64,000 bases of DNA from Anaerolinea thermolimosa. GTDB taxonomy: Bacteria > Chloroflexota > Anaerolineae > Anaerolineales > Anaerolineaceae. Location of the stretch: assembly GCF_001050195.2 (NCBI RefSeq), contig NZ_DF967965.1, forward strand, positions 3,275,734-3,339,733, written 5' to 3'. The first letter of the stretch is position 1. The number at the start of each line of letters is the position of its first letter. The notes beneath the pieces were generated by a model that saw only the letters and a list, made by a program, of their open reading frames with translations, searched no databases and was not told the DNA's origin. Positions 51,401 to 59,625 of the stretch are shown here, one piece after another. The position numbers were made by a program, and so were the translations under genes.

Positions 51401-52436
51401 CATTTACCTCTTGATTTTTAGAGCGGGGAGCCTCGGCCGCGCCCGCTGTAGCCGCCTTTCCATTCCTCCCCATGGCCAGCAACCGTTCCCGATCAGAGGG
51501 CAACAGATGCAACCCGGGCCCGGCGCCAGAGGTCTTAACTTCGGGAGCCGGTGTGTTCTCTCCCAGGTAACCGAGGAGCTTCAGTTTGGAGAGAACCGGC
51601 TCGCCCAACCGGTGATCGCCCTCAAACAGCGCCTGCATTTCTTCAAAGCTTTCATCCAGTTGTTGAATGATCCCGGCAATCTGGTCGAGGAGATGACGGT
51701 CTTCAGCATCAAGGCGCTCATAATCGGTGGCAGAAAGCTGCCAGAGCGACTCACCGGCGAGTAATTCCAGCTTGTTAAGCGAAGCCAGGTCGAGGAGCAG
51801 TTGATTCTTCAGGTAGTTCCACCCACGCCGCTTGCGGTTGAAGCCAAAATCACCCGATTTCGCCTGATGTTTCCGGCAGAGCATCCAGGCGTCTGCGGCG
51901 GTGTAAAACGCATTGGCCGGCAGATCGAGCGTATCCACGGTGATGTTGTGCGCCTTGCGTTGCTCGTCATCGATCTGCGCGTCGATCCGGCGCCAGCGGC
52001 CTGCCACTTCATCCCACACTTCGGTCACCCAGTGATCGGCGATCATTTTCTCGGTGAGATAGGTGGCAAAACCGGCACGCAACCGGGCCGGGCGCCCCTG
52101 GTGGCGCAGGAAGGCGCAGAAAAGGAGAGCATGGTCGCGGCAGTTACCCACCAGCCGCTCTGCAGGCAGGCGTGCCTCGCCAAGAGGGCGAGAGTCCAGC
52201 TCGAGAATGCGTCCCAGCATCTCTGAAACCGACCGCAGGAAGACTTCCTTACGCTGAACTTTGCTCAGCTCAACACCGTAGATATCAATCTCAAACGGAT
52301 GAATTAACACCCCCTGTACCACTTTTGCCAGGGCAGCGAAGTCGGTAGGCAGGTCTGCCAGGTAGCGGGCGTGCTCACGCGCATCCGAAAGAATGCTGTG
52401 AGCGGCATAATAGACCAGGGAGTTGGAAGCAGGCAT
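48474..52436 (-). CDS. uvrA: UvrA excinuclease subunit fused to an N-terminal transglutaminase-like domain
   Basis: A 1320-aa fusion. Residues about 1-260 match stand-alone transglutaminase-like proteins: [20 protein letters not shown], then a Cys-His-Asp triad at Cys99 (GNCRDHALL), His135 (DHWVTEVWD) and Asp152 (RRIDAQID). A linker (300-352) leads to a full-length UvrA (about 968 aa): Walker A GVSGSGKS (381-388), UvrB-binding domain after CPQCGRAIQ, zinc-finger cysteines (CPHCG/CPACN, CPVCGG, CEACQG/CQECKG), second Walker [14 protein letters not shown], signature motifs LSGGE twice and DEP Walker B twice. UvrA scans DNA for bulky lesions in nucleotide excision repair. The UvrB-binding domain argues against a UvrA2-type paralogue. 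The role of the added domain is unknown. TGGAG precedes the ATG. Confidence 0.93.
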   Translation of the reverse strand: MPASNSLVYYAAHSILSDAREHARYLADLPTDFAALAKVVQGVLIHPFEIDIYGVELSKVQRKEVFLRSVSEMLGRILELDSRPLGEARLPAERLVGNCRDHALLFCAFLRHQGRPARLRAGFATYLTEKMIADHWVTEVWDEVAGRWRRIDAQIDDEQRKAHNITVDTLDLPANAFYTAADAWMLCRKHQAKSGDFGFNRKRRGWNYLKNQLLLDLASLNKLELLAGESLWQLSATDYERLDAEDRHLLDQIAGIIQQLDESFEEMQALFEGDHRLGEPVLSKLKLLGYLGENTPAPEVKTSGAGPGLHLLPSDRERLLAMGRNGKAATAGAAEAPRSKNQEVNGHLSEPDSITIRGAQQHNLKHINVTIPRNKLVVLTGVSGSGKSSLAFDTLYAEGQRRYVESLSAYVRRYLDQMDKPRVDFIGGLSPAIAIEQKSVSKNPRSTVGTVTEVMDYLRVLFSRAGTQHCPQCGRAIQPTSPQQAAEALRSLPPGQRFLLVAPLLRNRKGDPAALLDQVRKEGFTRARVDGQMVEWLEGARLPRWPKSQPHTVEVIVDRLTLPPADYPAEERRDFEARLIDSVETTLRAGRGLMQVELIDGPVLLLSEQNGCPHCGISLPELTPALFSFNAPAGMCPACNGLGTKMEVDPALIVEHPDLSLLDGASRWYGNVRKKPGWHVRHLQALADHYGVDLELPWKDLPQKFRDVILWGSGGEKIHFSWESQDGSWKGENYAEERGAVYHINRLFRQTKSEYTRRWYLSFMSHQPCPVCGGTRLCAEARHVTVGGRGFAEVLEMTIEEAHRWVVGLSNGGDVTTHLKPEQIEVVGEVLKELRNRLQFMLNVGLHYLTLNRPAPTLSGGEGQRIRLASQLGCGLVGVLYILDEPSIGLHARDQHSLLETLTELRDQGNTVLVVEHDEETMRAADWLIDLGPGAGVLGGEVVAAGTPAEVAANPRSLTGRYLSGDLRITAPHGRQRRTPRGWLTLSGARLFNLKNVTARFPLGAITCVTGVSGSGKSSLVSETLYPALARALMGAQTSPGPYDRVEGLEQVDKVIDITQDPIGRTPRSNPATYVGIFDEIRKVFASVPEARLRGYGAGRFSFNVKGGRCEACQGHGLKRIEMHFLPDVWVTCQECKGARYNRHTLEITYKGKNIAEALAMDVQEALEFFSAFPNITRVCQTLHDVGLDYIKLGQSATTLSGGEAQRVKLARELGRVSTGDTVYILDEPTTGLHFADVQRLLDVLHRLADAGNTVIVIEHQMDVIRTSDWIIDLGPEGGQRGGYILAQGTPEEIIQVEESYTARFLRQALEKEETELVGA

Positions 52437-52538
52437 AAAAACTCCAGCAAGGATGACATGCCGGGTCGGGTCGGGTCAAAAAGACTGGACTGATCGGCAA
52501 ACGGGGAAGACCGGAAGGGGAAAGGAAAGTTCCTGTTT

Positions 52539-52567
52539 ATTATAGAACATTTGTAAAAGAATAGCAA
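52539..52567 (-). promoter_or_regulatory. Promoter of the uvrA fusion gene
   Basis: Minus strand TTGCTA (52562-52567), 17-bp spacer, TATAAT (52539-52544). Inside the spacer the plus strand reads GAACATTTGTAA (52545-52556), which matches the left half of a GAAC-N4-GTTC SOS box but only two of four bases of the right half, so LexA control is possible but not supported. Confidence 0.7.
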
Positions 52568-52591
52568 GAAGTTTTAAGGTCGGCAGTTTTT

Positions 52592-52620
52592 TTGCCCATT
52601 TTCCTGTTCTCTGCTATACT
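52592..52620 (+). promoter_or_regulatory. Promoter of the ABC exporter operon
   Basis: TTGCCC (52592-52597), exact 17-bp spacer, TATACT (52615-52620). Start of transcription near 52627 gives a leader of about 220 nt before the first gene. Confidence 0.7.
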
Positions 52621-52626
52621 GAAAAA

Positions 52627-52824
52627 GATCCTTGATTGGATCGGCTACCGGCATCCTCGAACACTCTCCGGCCAGGTGGCACAGGTTTCCCGCAGGAGCC
52701 GCATCTTTATCCCTGCGGGCATCCACTTGAAGAGCTTACGGTAGCGCCATTTCATATCTGCTTAAGAGAGCTTCACCACCTTGCCGACCGACCGGGGATA
52801 GCGAGTTCCGGCGGTTATTTTATC
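52627..52824 (+). promoter_or_regulatory. Structured leader ending in an intrinsic terminator (candidate riboswitch or attenuator)
   Basis: After a small 5-bp hairpin (52627-52642), a 7-bp long-range stem GCTACCG (52644-52650) with CGGTAGC (52739-52745) encloses a hairpin CCCGCAGG (52689-52696) with CCTGCGGG (52712-52719). Further on, ACCG-A-CCGG (52787-52795) pairs with CCGGCGGT (52808-52815), followed by TATTTTAT: a bulged 8-bp intrinsic terminator just 30 nt before the ATG. Aptamer-like domain plus terminator before an exporter operon is the layout of a riboswitch or antibiotic-responsive attenuator. I could not match a known class. The gap 52437-52849 holds no gene. Confidence 0.6.
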
Positions 52825-52849
52825 GTCAGGGGATCAAAATCAGACCATC

Positions 52850-54661
52850 ATGGAACAAACCATTCGATTGCTCCAGAAAAATGGCCCGCAGAAGGGCATT
52901 GCGCCGGTACTCTGGCGCTGTTACAGCTACCTGCGCCCCTACTGGAAACTTTCTCTGGGCGCTTACCTGTGCATGTTTGCCATCACCGTGATGAGCATCA
53001 TCAACCCCCAGCTCATCCGCTGGATCATCGATCGCGGCATCGGCCAGGGCGATCTGCGGCTCCTGGGATGGAGCGTGTTCATCCTGCTCGTTCTCACCAT
53101 TCTTCGCGGCTTCTTCTCTTACTTCCAGGGCCGCTGGAGTGAGGTGGCCTCGCAAAATGTCGCCGCCGACCTGCGCGCCGAAATCCAGCGCAAGCTCACT
53201 GCTCTTTCATTTTCCTACCACGATAAGAGCCAGGCAGGCGATATCCTCTCCCGCGCCATTCAGGACGTTGACCGGGTGCGCTTTCTCACCGGGCGCGCTT
53301 CTCTGCGGGTCATTGACGCCACCGTGCTCATGCTTTTCACCGCGGGCATTCTCCTCTGGATGAACCCCCGGCTGGCATGGCTGGCCATTGCCACCATGCC
53401 GGTTCTGGCCTGGCGCGCCATCGATTTCGGGGTCAAGTTCCGCCCCCTCTCGGCCCAAATTCAAAAACAACTTGGGGTACTTACCACACGGGTGGAGCAA
53501 AACCTGCGCGGGGCGCGGGTGGTGAAAGCCTTCGCCCAGGAAGCCCGGGAGATCCAGCGTTTTGACATTGAAAACGAAGCCTGGTACCGCCTCTCGGCGC
53601 AGTCGGCGCGCGTGCAGGCCACAGGGTCTTCTATGCTCACCCTGATTGCCAACCTGGCTTCCGTGTTCATCCTGATCTACGGCGGCGCACTGGTGATGCG
53701 CAACCAGCTTACGATTGGCGAACTGGTGGCCTTCACCACTTACCTGGCCCAGTTGCTCAACCCGGTACGCCTGCTGGGTATGTTCATTCCCGCCATTGCC
53801 ATGGCGGGGGCTTCTGCCGAGCGTGTCTTCGAGATTCTCGACGCCGTCCCCGAGGTGCAGGAAGACCCAGACGCCATCGAAATGCCACCCCTCAAAGGGC
53901 ACGTGCGTTTTGAAAACGTCTCTTTCTCTTACGGGCGGCGGCGCGAGGTGCTGAAAAACATCAATCTCGAAGCCCACCCCGGGCAGATCATTGCCCTGGT
54001 AGGCCAGACGGGCTCCGGCAAATCGACCATCATCCATCTCATCCCACGCTTTTACGATCCCACCGAAGGCCGTGTTCTGATTGATGGGCAGGATATTCGC
54101 CACGTCACCCTGCATTCCCTGCGCAGTCAAATCGGCATCGTCCTGCAAGAAACAACCCTCTTTGCTGCATCAATCCGCGAAAACATCGCCTTTGGTTGCG
54201 CTCATGCCACCGACGAAGAGATCATCGCCGCCGCAAAAGCCGCTCAGGCCCATGATTTCATCATGCAGACCCCGCGCGGTTACGATACCCTGGTCGGCGA
54301 GCGGGGCATCACCCTTTCGGGCGGCCAGAAACAGCGCATTGCCATTGCGCGCGCTTTGCTCATCAACCCCCGTCTGCTGGTACTGGATGATGCCACTTCC
54401 AGCGTTGACTCAGAGACTGAAGAGGAGATCCAAAAAGCTCTCGACCGCCTCATGCAGGGACGCACCTCGTTTGTCATCGCGCATCGTCTGAGCACCGTCA
54501 TCCAGGCAGACTGCATCCTGGTGCTGGATAAAGGGCGCATTGTGGCACAGGGCAGGCACGAAGAATTATTGCGCACCTCGCCGCTTTACGCTGAAATTTA
54601 TCAGCGCCAGTTAAAACCCAGAAAAACCTCTGTCCCCGAAGGGCAGAAGACCGCATTTTGA
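52850..54661 (+). CDS. ABC exporter half-transporter, degenerate-site subunit
   Basis: Type IV ABC exporter, 603 aa: six membrane helices (about 30-320) then an ATPase. Walker A GQTGSGKS, signature LSGGQKQR, Walker B LLVLDDATSSVDSETE, H-loop IAHRLST. The residue after the Walker B Asp is Asp rather than Glu, the mark of the degenerate-site subunit in heterodimeric exporters such as BmrC/TM287. It forms a pair with the next gene (14-nt gap). Substrate unknown; drugs, lipids or peptides are typical. Preceded by a structured leader with a terminator. Confidence 0.92.
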   Translation: MEQTIRLLQKNGPQKGIAPVLWRCYSYLRPYWKLSLGAYLCMFAITVMSIINPQLIRWIIDRGIGQGDLRLLGWSVFILLVLTILRGFFSYFQGRWSEVASQNVAADLRAEIQRKLTALSFSYHDKSQAGDILSRAIQDVDRVRFLTGRASLRVIDATVLMLFTAGILLWMNPRLAWLAIATMPVLAWRAIDFGVKFRPLSAQIQKQLGVLTTRVEQNLRGARVVKAFAQEAREIQRFDIENEAWYRLSAQSARVQATGSSMLTLIANLASVFILIYGGALVMRNQLTIGELVAFTTYLAQLLNPVRLLGMFIPAIAMAGASAERVFEILDAVPEVQEDPDAIEMPPLKGHVRFENVSFSYGRRREVLKNINLEAHPGQIIALVGQTGSGKSTIIHLIPRFYDPTEGRVLIDGQDIRHVTLHSLRSQIGIVLQETTLFAASIRENIAFGCAHATDEEIIAAAKAAQAHDFIMQTPRGYDTLVGERGITLSGGQKQRIAIARALLINPRLLVLDDATSSVDSETEEEIQKALDRLMQGRTSFVIAHRLSTVIQADCILVLDKGRIVAQGRHEELLRTSPLYAEIYQRQLKPRKTSVPEGQKTAF

Positions 54662-54675
54662 GAGGACGATAGAAT

Positions 54676-56508
54676 ATGAGTTTTACCATCGGTTCTGGCG
54701 GGATGGGCATGGGGCCCGGGTATCTGCTGGATACCTTTGGCTCGACGGCAGAGCACCGTGGAAAGCCCTTCAACCCCCGTGTGGTGCGGCGCCTGCTGGC
54801 TTTCCTCCGGCCTCACTGGCGCACGTTACTGGTAGCTTTTGTCGCCATGTTGATCGCAACCGGCCTCACCCTGCTTATCCCCTACCTGCTCAAACTGGCC
54901 ATTGACCAGTACATCGGGAAAAACGATTATCCCGGTCTGGTACGCATTGCACTGATCACCGGCCTTGCCTACCTGGGCCTGTACGCCTCCAGCGCCGGGC
55001 AACAGTACCTGCTTTCGAGGGTGGGGCAGCGCCTGTTGAGCACCATGCGTGCCGATCTTTTCCGCCACCTGAATAACCTTTCGCTCAGTTACCACGATAC
55101 CCACATCGTCGGGGTCACCGTTTCGCGGGTGATCAACGACGTGGCCGTGATCAACGACCTGCTCTCGCAGGGCTGGATCACCTTCATCGGCGATGCATTT
55201 ATTCTCGCCGGGATCATCTGGATCATGTTTTCCATGAATGTGAAACTGGCCATCATCGCCCTGCTGGTGGTGCCGCTCATGATCCTGGCGACGGTGATTT
55301 TTGCCCGCCACGCCCAGGCAGCCTTCCGCGAGACACGCTCCAGCGTGGCGCGTGTGGTGGGCAACCTGGCCGAAGAAATTGCCGGTATCCGCGTCATTCA
55401 GGCCTTTGCCCAGGAAAACACCATCGAAGAACGCTTCCGCGAAGTCAACCGTGCCAACCGCGACGCCAACATCAACGCCATGTCGCTTTCTTTCATTTAC
55501 ATGCCCACGATCGAATTCCTCAGCACCCTGGCCACCGCGCTGGTATTATGGTTTGGGGGGCGAAGCGTCATCGCCGGTGAGGTTACCCTGGGGGTGCTGG
55601 TGGCGTTCCTCTCGTATGTTTCTCGATTCTTCCAGCCCATTCAGGAACTCAGCCGGTTGTACACCACCATGCAATCAGCCATGGCTGGCGGCGAGCAGGT
55701 GCTCAACGTGCTGGATACCCCTCCCGACGTGCAGGATGCACCCGATGCCGTGGAAATGCCCCCCATCCGCGGGCGGATCGAGTTTCGGAACGTCTCTTTC
55801 CGCTATCGGCCCGATGCCCCGGAAGTGCTTCACAACATTAACCTGACCATCGAGCCGGGCACCCGCGCCGCCCTGGTGGGCCCGACCGGCGCGGGTAAAT
55901 CCACCATCGCCAATCTGGCGGCCCGTTTTTACGAGGTTACCAATGGGGCGGTTCTCATCGATGGTATCGACGTCCGCACTGTGAAACAGGGATCGTTGCG
56001 CCGCCAGGTGGGGGTGGTGCCGCAGGACTCTTTCCTGTTTGCTGGCACCATCGCAGAAAACATCCGTTTTGGGCGCCCTGAAGCCTCTGATGCTGAAGTA
56101 GAAGAGGCCGCGCGCATGGCCAATGCCCACGATTTCATCATCTCGCTCCCCGATGGGTATCAGACGCCCATCCTGGAAAACGCCGCCAATCTCTCGGTCG
56201 GGCAGCGCCAGCTCATCTGCATTGCGCGCGCCATTCTCGTCAACCCGCGCATTCTGATTCTCGATGAAGCCACCGCCAATATTGATACCGTCAGCGAGGC
56301 CCTCATTCAGCAGGCGCTCGAACGCCTGCTCCAGGGGCGGACGGCCATCATCATTGCCCATCGTCTGAGCACCATTCAGAATGCAGATATCATTTACGTC
56401 ATTCAGGATGGACGCATCGTGGAACAGGGGCGGCACGAGGAATTGCTCGCCCTGGGCGGGGTGTACCGCACCCTGCACGGGAAACAGTTCAAAGGAGAAC
56501 AGGTATGA
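54676..56508 (+). CDS. ABC exporter half-transporter, second subunit
   Basis: Second half of the heterodimeric exporter, 610 aa, with a hydrophilic Gly-rich N-terminus, six helices and an ATPase. Walker A GPTGAGKS, signature LSVGQRQL (Val instead of Gly), Walker B ILILDEATANIDTVSE with the catalytic Glu, H-loop IAHRLST. The altered signature here and the altered Walker B in the first subunit fall on the same ATP site, so one site is catalytic and one is not, as in known heterodimers. Overlaps the next gene by 4 nt (ATGA). Confidence 0.92.
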   Translation: MSFTIGSGGMGMGPGYLLDTFGSTAEHRGKPFNPRVVRRLLAFLRPHWRTLLVAFVAMLIATGLTLLIPYLLKLAIDQYIGKNDYPGLVRIALITGLAYLGLYASSAGQQYLLSRVGQRLLSTMRADLFRHLNNLSLSYHDTHIVGVTVSRVINDVAVINDLLSQGWITFIGDAFILAGIIWIMFSMNVKLAIIALLVVPLMILATVIFARHAQAAFRETRSSVARVVGNLAEEIAGIRVIQAFAQENTIEERFREVNRANRDANINAMSLSFIYMPTIEFLSTLATALVLWFGGRSVIAGEVTLGVLVAFLSYVSRFFQPIQELSRLYTTMQSAMAGGEQVLNVLDTPPDVQDAPDAVEMPPIRGRIEFRNVSFRYRPDAPEVLHNINLTIEPGTRAALVGPTGAGKSTIANLAARFYEVTNGAVLIDGIDVRTVKQGSLRRQVGVVPQDSFLFAGTIAENIRFGRPEASDAEVEEAARMANAHDFIISLPDGYQTPILENAANLSVGQRQLICIARAILVNPRILILDEATANIDTVSEALIQQALERLLQGRTAIIIAHRLSTIQNADIIYVIQDGRIVEQGRHEELLALGGVYRTLHGKQFKGEQV

Positions 56509-57164
56509 CGGCATTCCCCCAGACCCCGCGCAACCGGGTGCGGCGCATCCCCGAACGCGCCCGTTATGAGAAAAACGAAATTTACACCATTCTGGATGAA
56601 GCCCTGGTCTGTCATGTGGGCATCGTTACCGAAGAGGGGCCTCTGGTCTTACCCATGCTGCCGGGAAGGCTCGAAGACACCCTGTATCTGCACGGGGCTC
56701 CGGCCAGCCGGTTGCTTAAACACATCAGCCAGGGTGGGGAAGTATGTATCACTGCCACGCTGGTCGATGGGCTGGTGCTGGCACGATCCATTTTCCATCA
56801 TTCGGTGAATTATCGTTCGGCCGTGCTCTTCGGCAAGGGGCGTCCGGTAGAAAAAGAAGACGAAAAACTGCGCGCACTGGAAGTCATCAGCGAACATGTC
56901 TGCCCGGGCCGCTGGGATGAAGCTCGCCGCCCCAGTCCCCGGGAACTGGCCGCCACGGCGGTGGTGGCTGTAGAAATCGAAAGCGCCTCCGCCAAGGTGC
57001 GTTCAGGGCCCGTCAATGATGACCCCGCAGATGCCGCCTGGCCTGTCTGGGCCGGGGTGCTTCCCCTCGAACTTCATGCCGGAGAGCCCCTCCCCTCCGA
57101 AGGGGTAAACCTGCCGCCCCCTCCCACCGTCACCTCCTACCGGCGGGGTAAAAGAGCAGGTTAG
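56505..57164 (+). CDS. Pyridoxamine 5'-phosphate oxidase-fold flavin protein (NimA-like)
   Basis: A 219-aa protein with the split-barrel flavin-binding fold of the PNPOx family. The pattern RARYEKNEIYTILDEALVCH at the start, PLVLPMLPGRLEDTLYLHGA and LARSIFHHSVNYRSAVLFG are typical of the NimA/DUF-type branch, which includes nitroimidazole resistance reductases and F420- or FMN-dependent oxidases. Translationally coupled to the ABC exporter (ATGA overlap), so it may modify or detoxify the exported compound; this is inference from gene order. Cofactor is not certain. Confidence 0.82.
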   Translation: MTAFPQTPRNRVRRIPERARYEKNEIYTILDEALVCHVGIVTEEGPLVLPMLPGRLEDTLYLHGAPASRLLKHISQGGEVCITATLVDGLVLARSIFHHSVNYRSAVLFGKGRPVEKEDEKLRALEVISEHVCPGRWDEARRPSPRELAATAVVAVEIESASAKVRSGPVNDDPADAAWPVWAGVLPLELHAGEPLPSEGVNLPPPPTVTSYRRGKRAG

Positions 57165-57845
57165 TTACTTTACCAGGCTCTCCCTTAAAAGCTGTAACTC
57201 GCTGGTAAGGCGCTCCAGGTCTTGTTCAGCCAGGCGTGAACTGCGCCCCAGGTCGTCGCGCACCAGTTCGAAGAGCTGCTGGAAGGTCTCTTTCTTGGCG
57301 GCTCCGAGTTTCTCCATCTGTGCCATGCTTCCCTGAAGGGTTTGCTCTGCCTGGTTCAATGCCAGGCGGGCGGCCGAGGTATCATTCCCGGCCAGTTTGA
57401 GGCGTGCTTCACCCACCTGTACCAGCGCCTGCAAGACTACCACCTGCGCCTGCGCACGCTCCAGATCTCCAGAAAGTTGTTCATTGAGCTTCTCAACCCC
57501 CAGAAAAGTGAGCGCGGCTTTATCCAGCTCGGCCTGTTTTTCTTCCAGGCTGGCGCGCAGCCGGGTTACCTCAGCCTCCGCTACCCGATTCTGGCGCTGT
57601 AACGGTTGGTAAAGCAAGGTATAGGCGGTAAAGAAGCCGAGGGCATACAGACCGACGATAGTCCCCAGAGTGCGGATCAATGCCCGCATGAAACGCCCGC
57701 GGCGGGTTTCTTTATCCAGCAGGCGCGCCCAGAGGGATGGCTTTTTAGGTTTCGGGGGCTCAGGCGGTAAAGAAGCCGCTTTGGCAGGGGAAACACGTGG
57801 AGCCCCGGCATTGGGAGCGGGGGCACCGGATGCTTGATCGTTCAT
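57165..57845 (-). CDS. Membrane-anchored coiled-coil protein
   Basis: No named family recognised. The 226-aa protein has a Pro/Ala-rich cytosolic N-terminus (about 1-50), one membrane helix (around ALIRTLGTIVGLYALGFFTA), and a long outside or inside coiled coil (about 85-220) with heptads such as AEVTRLRASLEEKQAELDKA. Start at 57845 is preferred over an ATG 21 nt earlier because GGGAG lies upstream. It is the last gene of a probable operon with an SDH-type protease and a rhomboid, so it may be an adaptor or scaffold in membrane protein turnover. Stop codon abuts the stop of the convergent flavin protein. Confidence 0.55.
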   Translation of the reverse strand: MNDQASGAPAPNAGAPRVSPAKAASLPPEPPKPKKPSLWARLLDKETRRGRFMRALIRTLGTIVGLYALGFFTAYTLLYQPLQRQNRVAEAEVTRLRASLEEKQAELDKAALTFLGVEKLNEQLSGDLERAQAQVVVLQALVQVGEARLKLAGNDTSAARLALNQAEQTLQGSMAQMEKLGAAKKETFQQLFELVRDDLGRSSRLAEQDLERLTSELQLLRESLVK

Positions 57846-57889
57846 GAGATTTTCTCCCAGAAACACCCACCAGAAAGGGATAAAATGGC

Positions 57890-58735
57890 CTACCGCTCTT
57901 CACCCCGCCCTGGAATGGTAGGGCGGAGAGGATACGGCATGGGCACGTATTCCACCGAGGGGCGCCGCTGTACCGTTTGCGGGTACAGATTCATCAGCTG
58001 ATAAATTTCCGGCGGCATCTCGGTGCTGATGTTCATTCCAAGCTCACGCGCCTCTTCCACAGTGATGGGATAATCGTGCGTCCAGCGCCCCGAGGCCAGC
58101 TCTTCGGCCAGTTTCCCGGCCACTTCGGGTGAATAGTGACAGCAGGCAATGCGCCGAATGGTATCCTTCACCTGCGCGATGGCCTTGCGAGAAACATCGG
58201 CCAGGATGAGCGTCTGGTCATCTACTTCATTGACATTTTTGGCTTCCACCGCCGCGAGGATCGAAACTGCCGGGTACTGCCCGATTTGCGGGTCAACCGG
58301 CCCCAGCACGGCATTTTCATCCATCACCACTTCATTGGCGGCCAGGGCGATCATCGTCCCGCCAGACATGGCATAGTGGGGTACAAAGACGGTCACCTTA
58401 CCCTTGTGCCTGGAGAGGGCATTGGCAATCTGTTCAGCCGCCAGCACCAGCCCGCCCGGGGTATGCAGGATGAGGTCAATCGGCAGATCATCATCAGTCA
58501 TTTTAATGGCACGCAAAATCTGCTCAGAGTCATCGATGTCGATGTACCGCCCCACCGGGAAGCCCAGCAACGACATACTCTCCTGCCGGTGAATCAGGGC
58601 AATGACGCGTGAGTTCCGCTTTTCCTCCAGCGCCCGCAGCAGGCGCAACCGGGTAGCCTGAATGATCTGCTGTCGAATAAGAGGCACAAGAGACGTGACG
58701 ACCAGAAAAATCCAGAAGAGGTTGAGCAGGTCCAT
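57890..58735 (-). CDS. Membrane-anchored SDH/ClpP-fold serine protease
   Basis: A 281-aa member of the SDH serine-dehydrogenase-proteinase family, a crotonase-fold (ClpP/SppA-like) protease. An N-terminal membrane helix (LNLFWIFLVVTSLVPLI) anchors it; LILHTPGGLVLAAEQIA forms the oxyanion region, and AMSGGTMIALAANEVVMDEN holds the presumed nucleophile Ser. DPQIGQYPA follows, as in the family. GGAGGAAACCC precedes the ATG, 20 nt after the rhomboid stop. Probably degrades membrane or signal-peptide fragments; the physiological substrate is unknown. Confidence 0.85.
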   Translation of the reverse strand: MDLLNLFWIFLVVTSLVPLIRQQIIQATRLRLLRALEEKRNSRVIALIHRQESMSLLGFPVGRYIDIDDSEQILRAIKMTDDDLPIDLILHTPGGLVLAAEQIANALSRHKGKVTVFVPHYAMSGGTMIALAANEVVMDENAVLGPVDPQIGQYPAVSILAAVEAKNVNEVDDQTLILADVSRKAIAQVKDTIRRIACCHYSPEVAGKLAEELASGRWTHDYPITVEEARELGMNISTEMPPEIYQLMNLYPQTVQRRPSVEYVPMPYPLRPTIPGRGEER

Positions 58736-58755
58736 GGGTTTCCTCCGTGTACAGC

Positions 58756-59454
58756 TTACCAGGGATAGTATTCATCGAGATAAAAGGGACGCACGCGCCG
58801 GCCCGCAGCAAACGGGCGGGCAAGGATCAGCCCGGCAACAAACCCGCCGATATGTGCCCACCACGCTACCCCGCCCATGGCCATCCCGCCCGCCACTGCC
58901 AGCGATGTCACTCCTGAGAAGAGCTGAGAAACGAACCAGAAACCAAGGTAAACGACGGCGGGAATTTCTACAAACCAGGGCAGGAAAAAGAGAGGAATGA
59001 AGGTGATCACCCGGGAATGCGGGAAGAAGAAGAAATACGCTCCCAGCACCGCCGCGATGGCCCCGCTGGCCCCAAGAGCCGGAACCGTGGAACCCGGAGT
59101 GAGCAGCGCCTGCGCCAGGCCAGCCAGCACCCCGCCCAGGAGATAGAAAATCAGGAAGCGAAACGACCCCAGCCGGTCTTCGACATTATCGCCAAAGATG
59201 AACAACGTCCACATATTGCTGATGATGTGCAACCAGCCGCCATGCAAAAACATGTGGGTCAAAAGCGGCCCCCACGTGAGCGGGTTGGCAAGGTCGAGCC
59301 GCGCCGGCACGATGGCGAACGCTTGCACAAACGCGTTCAGCCCCCGTGGACTGAGGCTGGTTTCAAACAGGAACACCGCTGCGTTGACCAGGATCAACAA
59401 CCAGGTGACCACCGGGAACGAGCGGGAGCGGATGGTGTCTTTAATCGGAAACAT
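58756..59454 (-). CDS. Rhomboid-family intramembrane serine protease
   Basis: Cuts substrates inside the membrane. 232 aa with six to seven helices. Landmarks are HMFLHGGWLHIISNMWTLFIF (loop-1 and helix-2 His/Asn), catalytic Ser in ALGASGAIAAVLG and catalytic His in WWAHIGGFVAGL. GGGAGGTGG precedes the ATG, and TATAAT (59478-59483, minus strand) lies about 24 nt upstream. First gene of a three-gene unit with an SDH-type protease and a membrane coiled-coil protein. Confidence 0.93.
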   Translation of the reverse strand: MFPIKDTIRSRSFPVVTWLLILVNAAVFLFETSLSPRGLNAFVQAFAIVPARLDLANPLTWGPLLTHMFLHGGWLHIISNMWTLFIFGDNVEDRLGSFRFLIFYLLGGVLAGLAQALLTPGSTVPALGASGAIAAVLGAYFFFFPHSRVITFIPLFFLPWFVEIPAVVYLGFWFVSQLFSGVTSLAVAGGMAMGGVAWWAHIGGFVAGLILARPFAAGRRVRPFYLDEYYPW

Positions 59455-59477
59455 CTTCCACCTCCCAGAATAACTAA

Positions 59478-59483
59478 ATTATA
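59478..59483 (-). promoter_or_regulatory. -10 box of the rhomboid operon
   Basis: Minus-strand TATAAT, short leader of about 17 nt that includes the GGGAGG ribosome binding site. No clear -35. Confidence 0.55.
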
Positions 59484-59554
59484 CCCAAGAAAAGAATGAA
59501 TGCATCCGTGATGTTAAAGCATTTTTCTCGGGTTTTCTTCCGAACCTCGCGGAT

Positions 59555-59567
59555 GGAGTACAATTAA
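59555..59567 (+). promoter_or_regulatory. -10 region of the PRTase-like gene
   Basis: GGAGTACAATTAA contains TACAAT (59559-59564). The same 13 nt occur at 1950-1962 before the uxuA-like gene. A leader of about 55 nt follows, with GGAGGAG 3 nt before the ATG. Confidence 0.45.
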
Positions 59568-59625
59568 CTAGCCGCACATCACAACCGGCCCCCCCCGAAC
59601 CCATCCCTTCAACCACTGGAGGAGC

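Noticed and set aside
48474..52436. UvrA2-type drug-resistance paralogue
   Set aside because: The region between the first Walker A and the zinc module has the length and content of the UvrB-binding domain, which UvrA2 proteins lack.
52545..52556. SOS box in the uvrA promoter
   Set aside because: Only the left half of a GAAC-N4-GTTC site matches; too weak to claim LexA control.
52636..53142. Leader open frame overlapping the first ABC exporter gene
   Set aside because: It would need a TTG start without a ribosome binding site and mostly overlaps the exporter in another frame; the region reads better as structured RNA.
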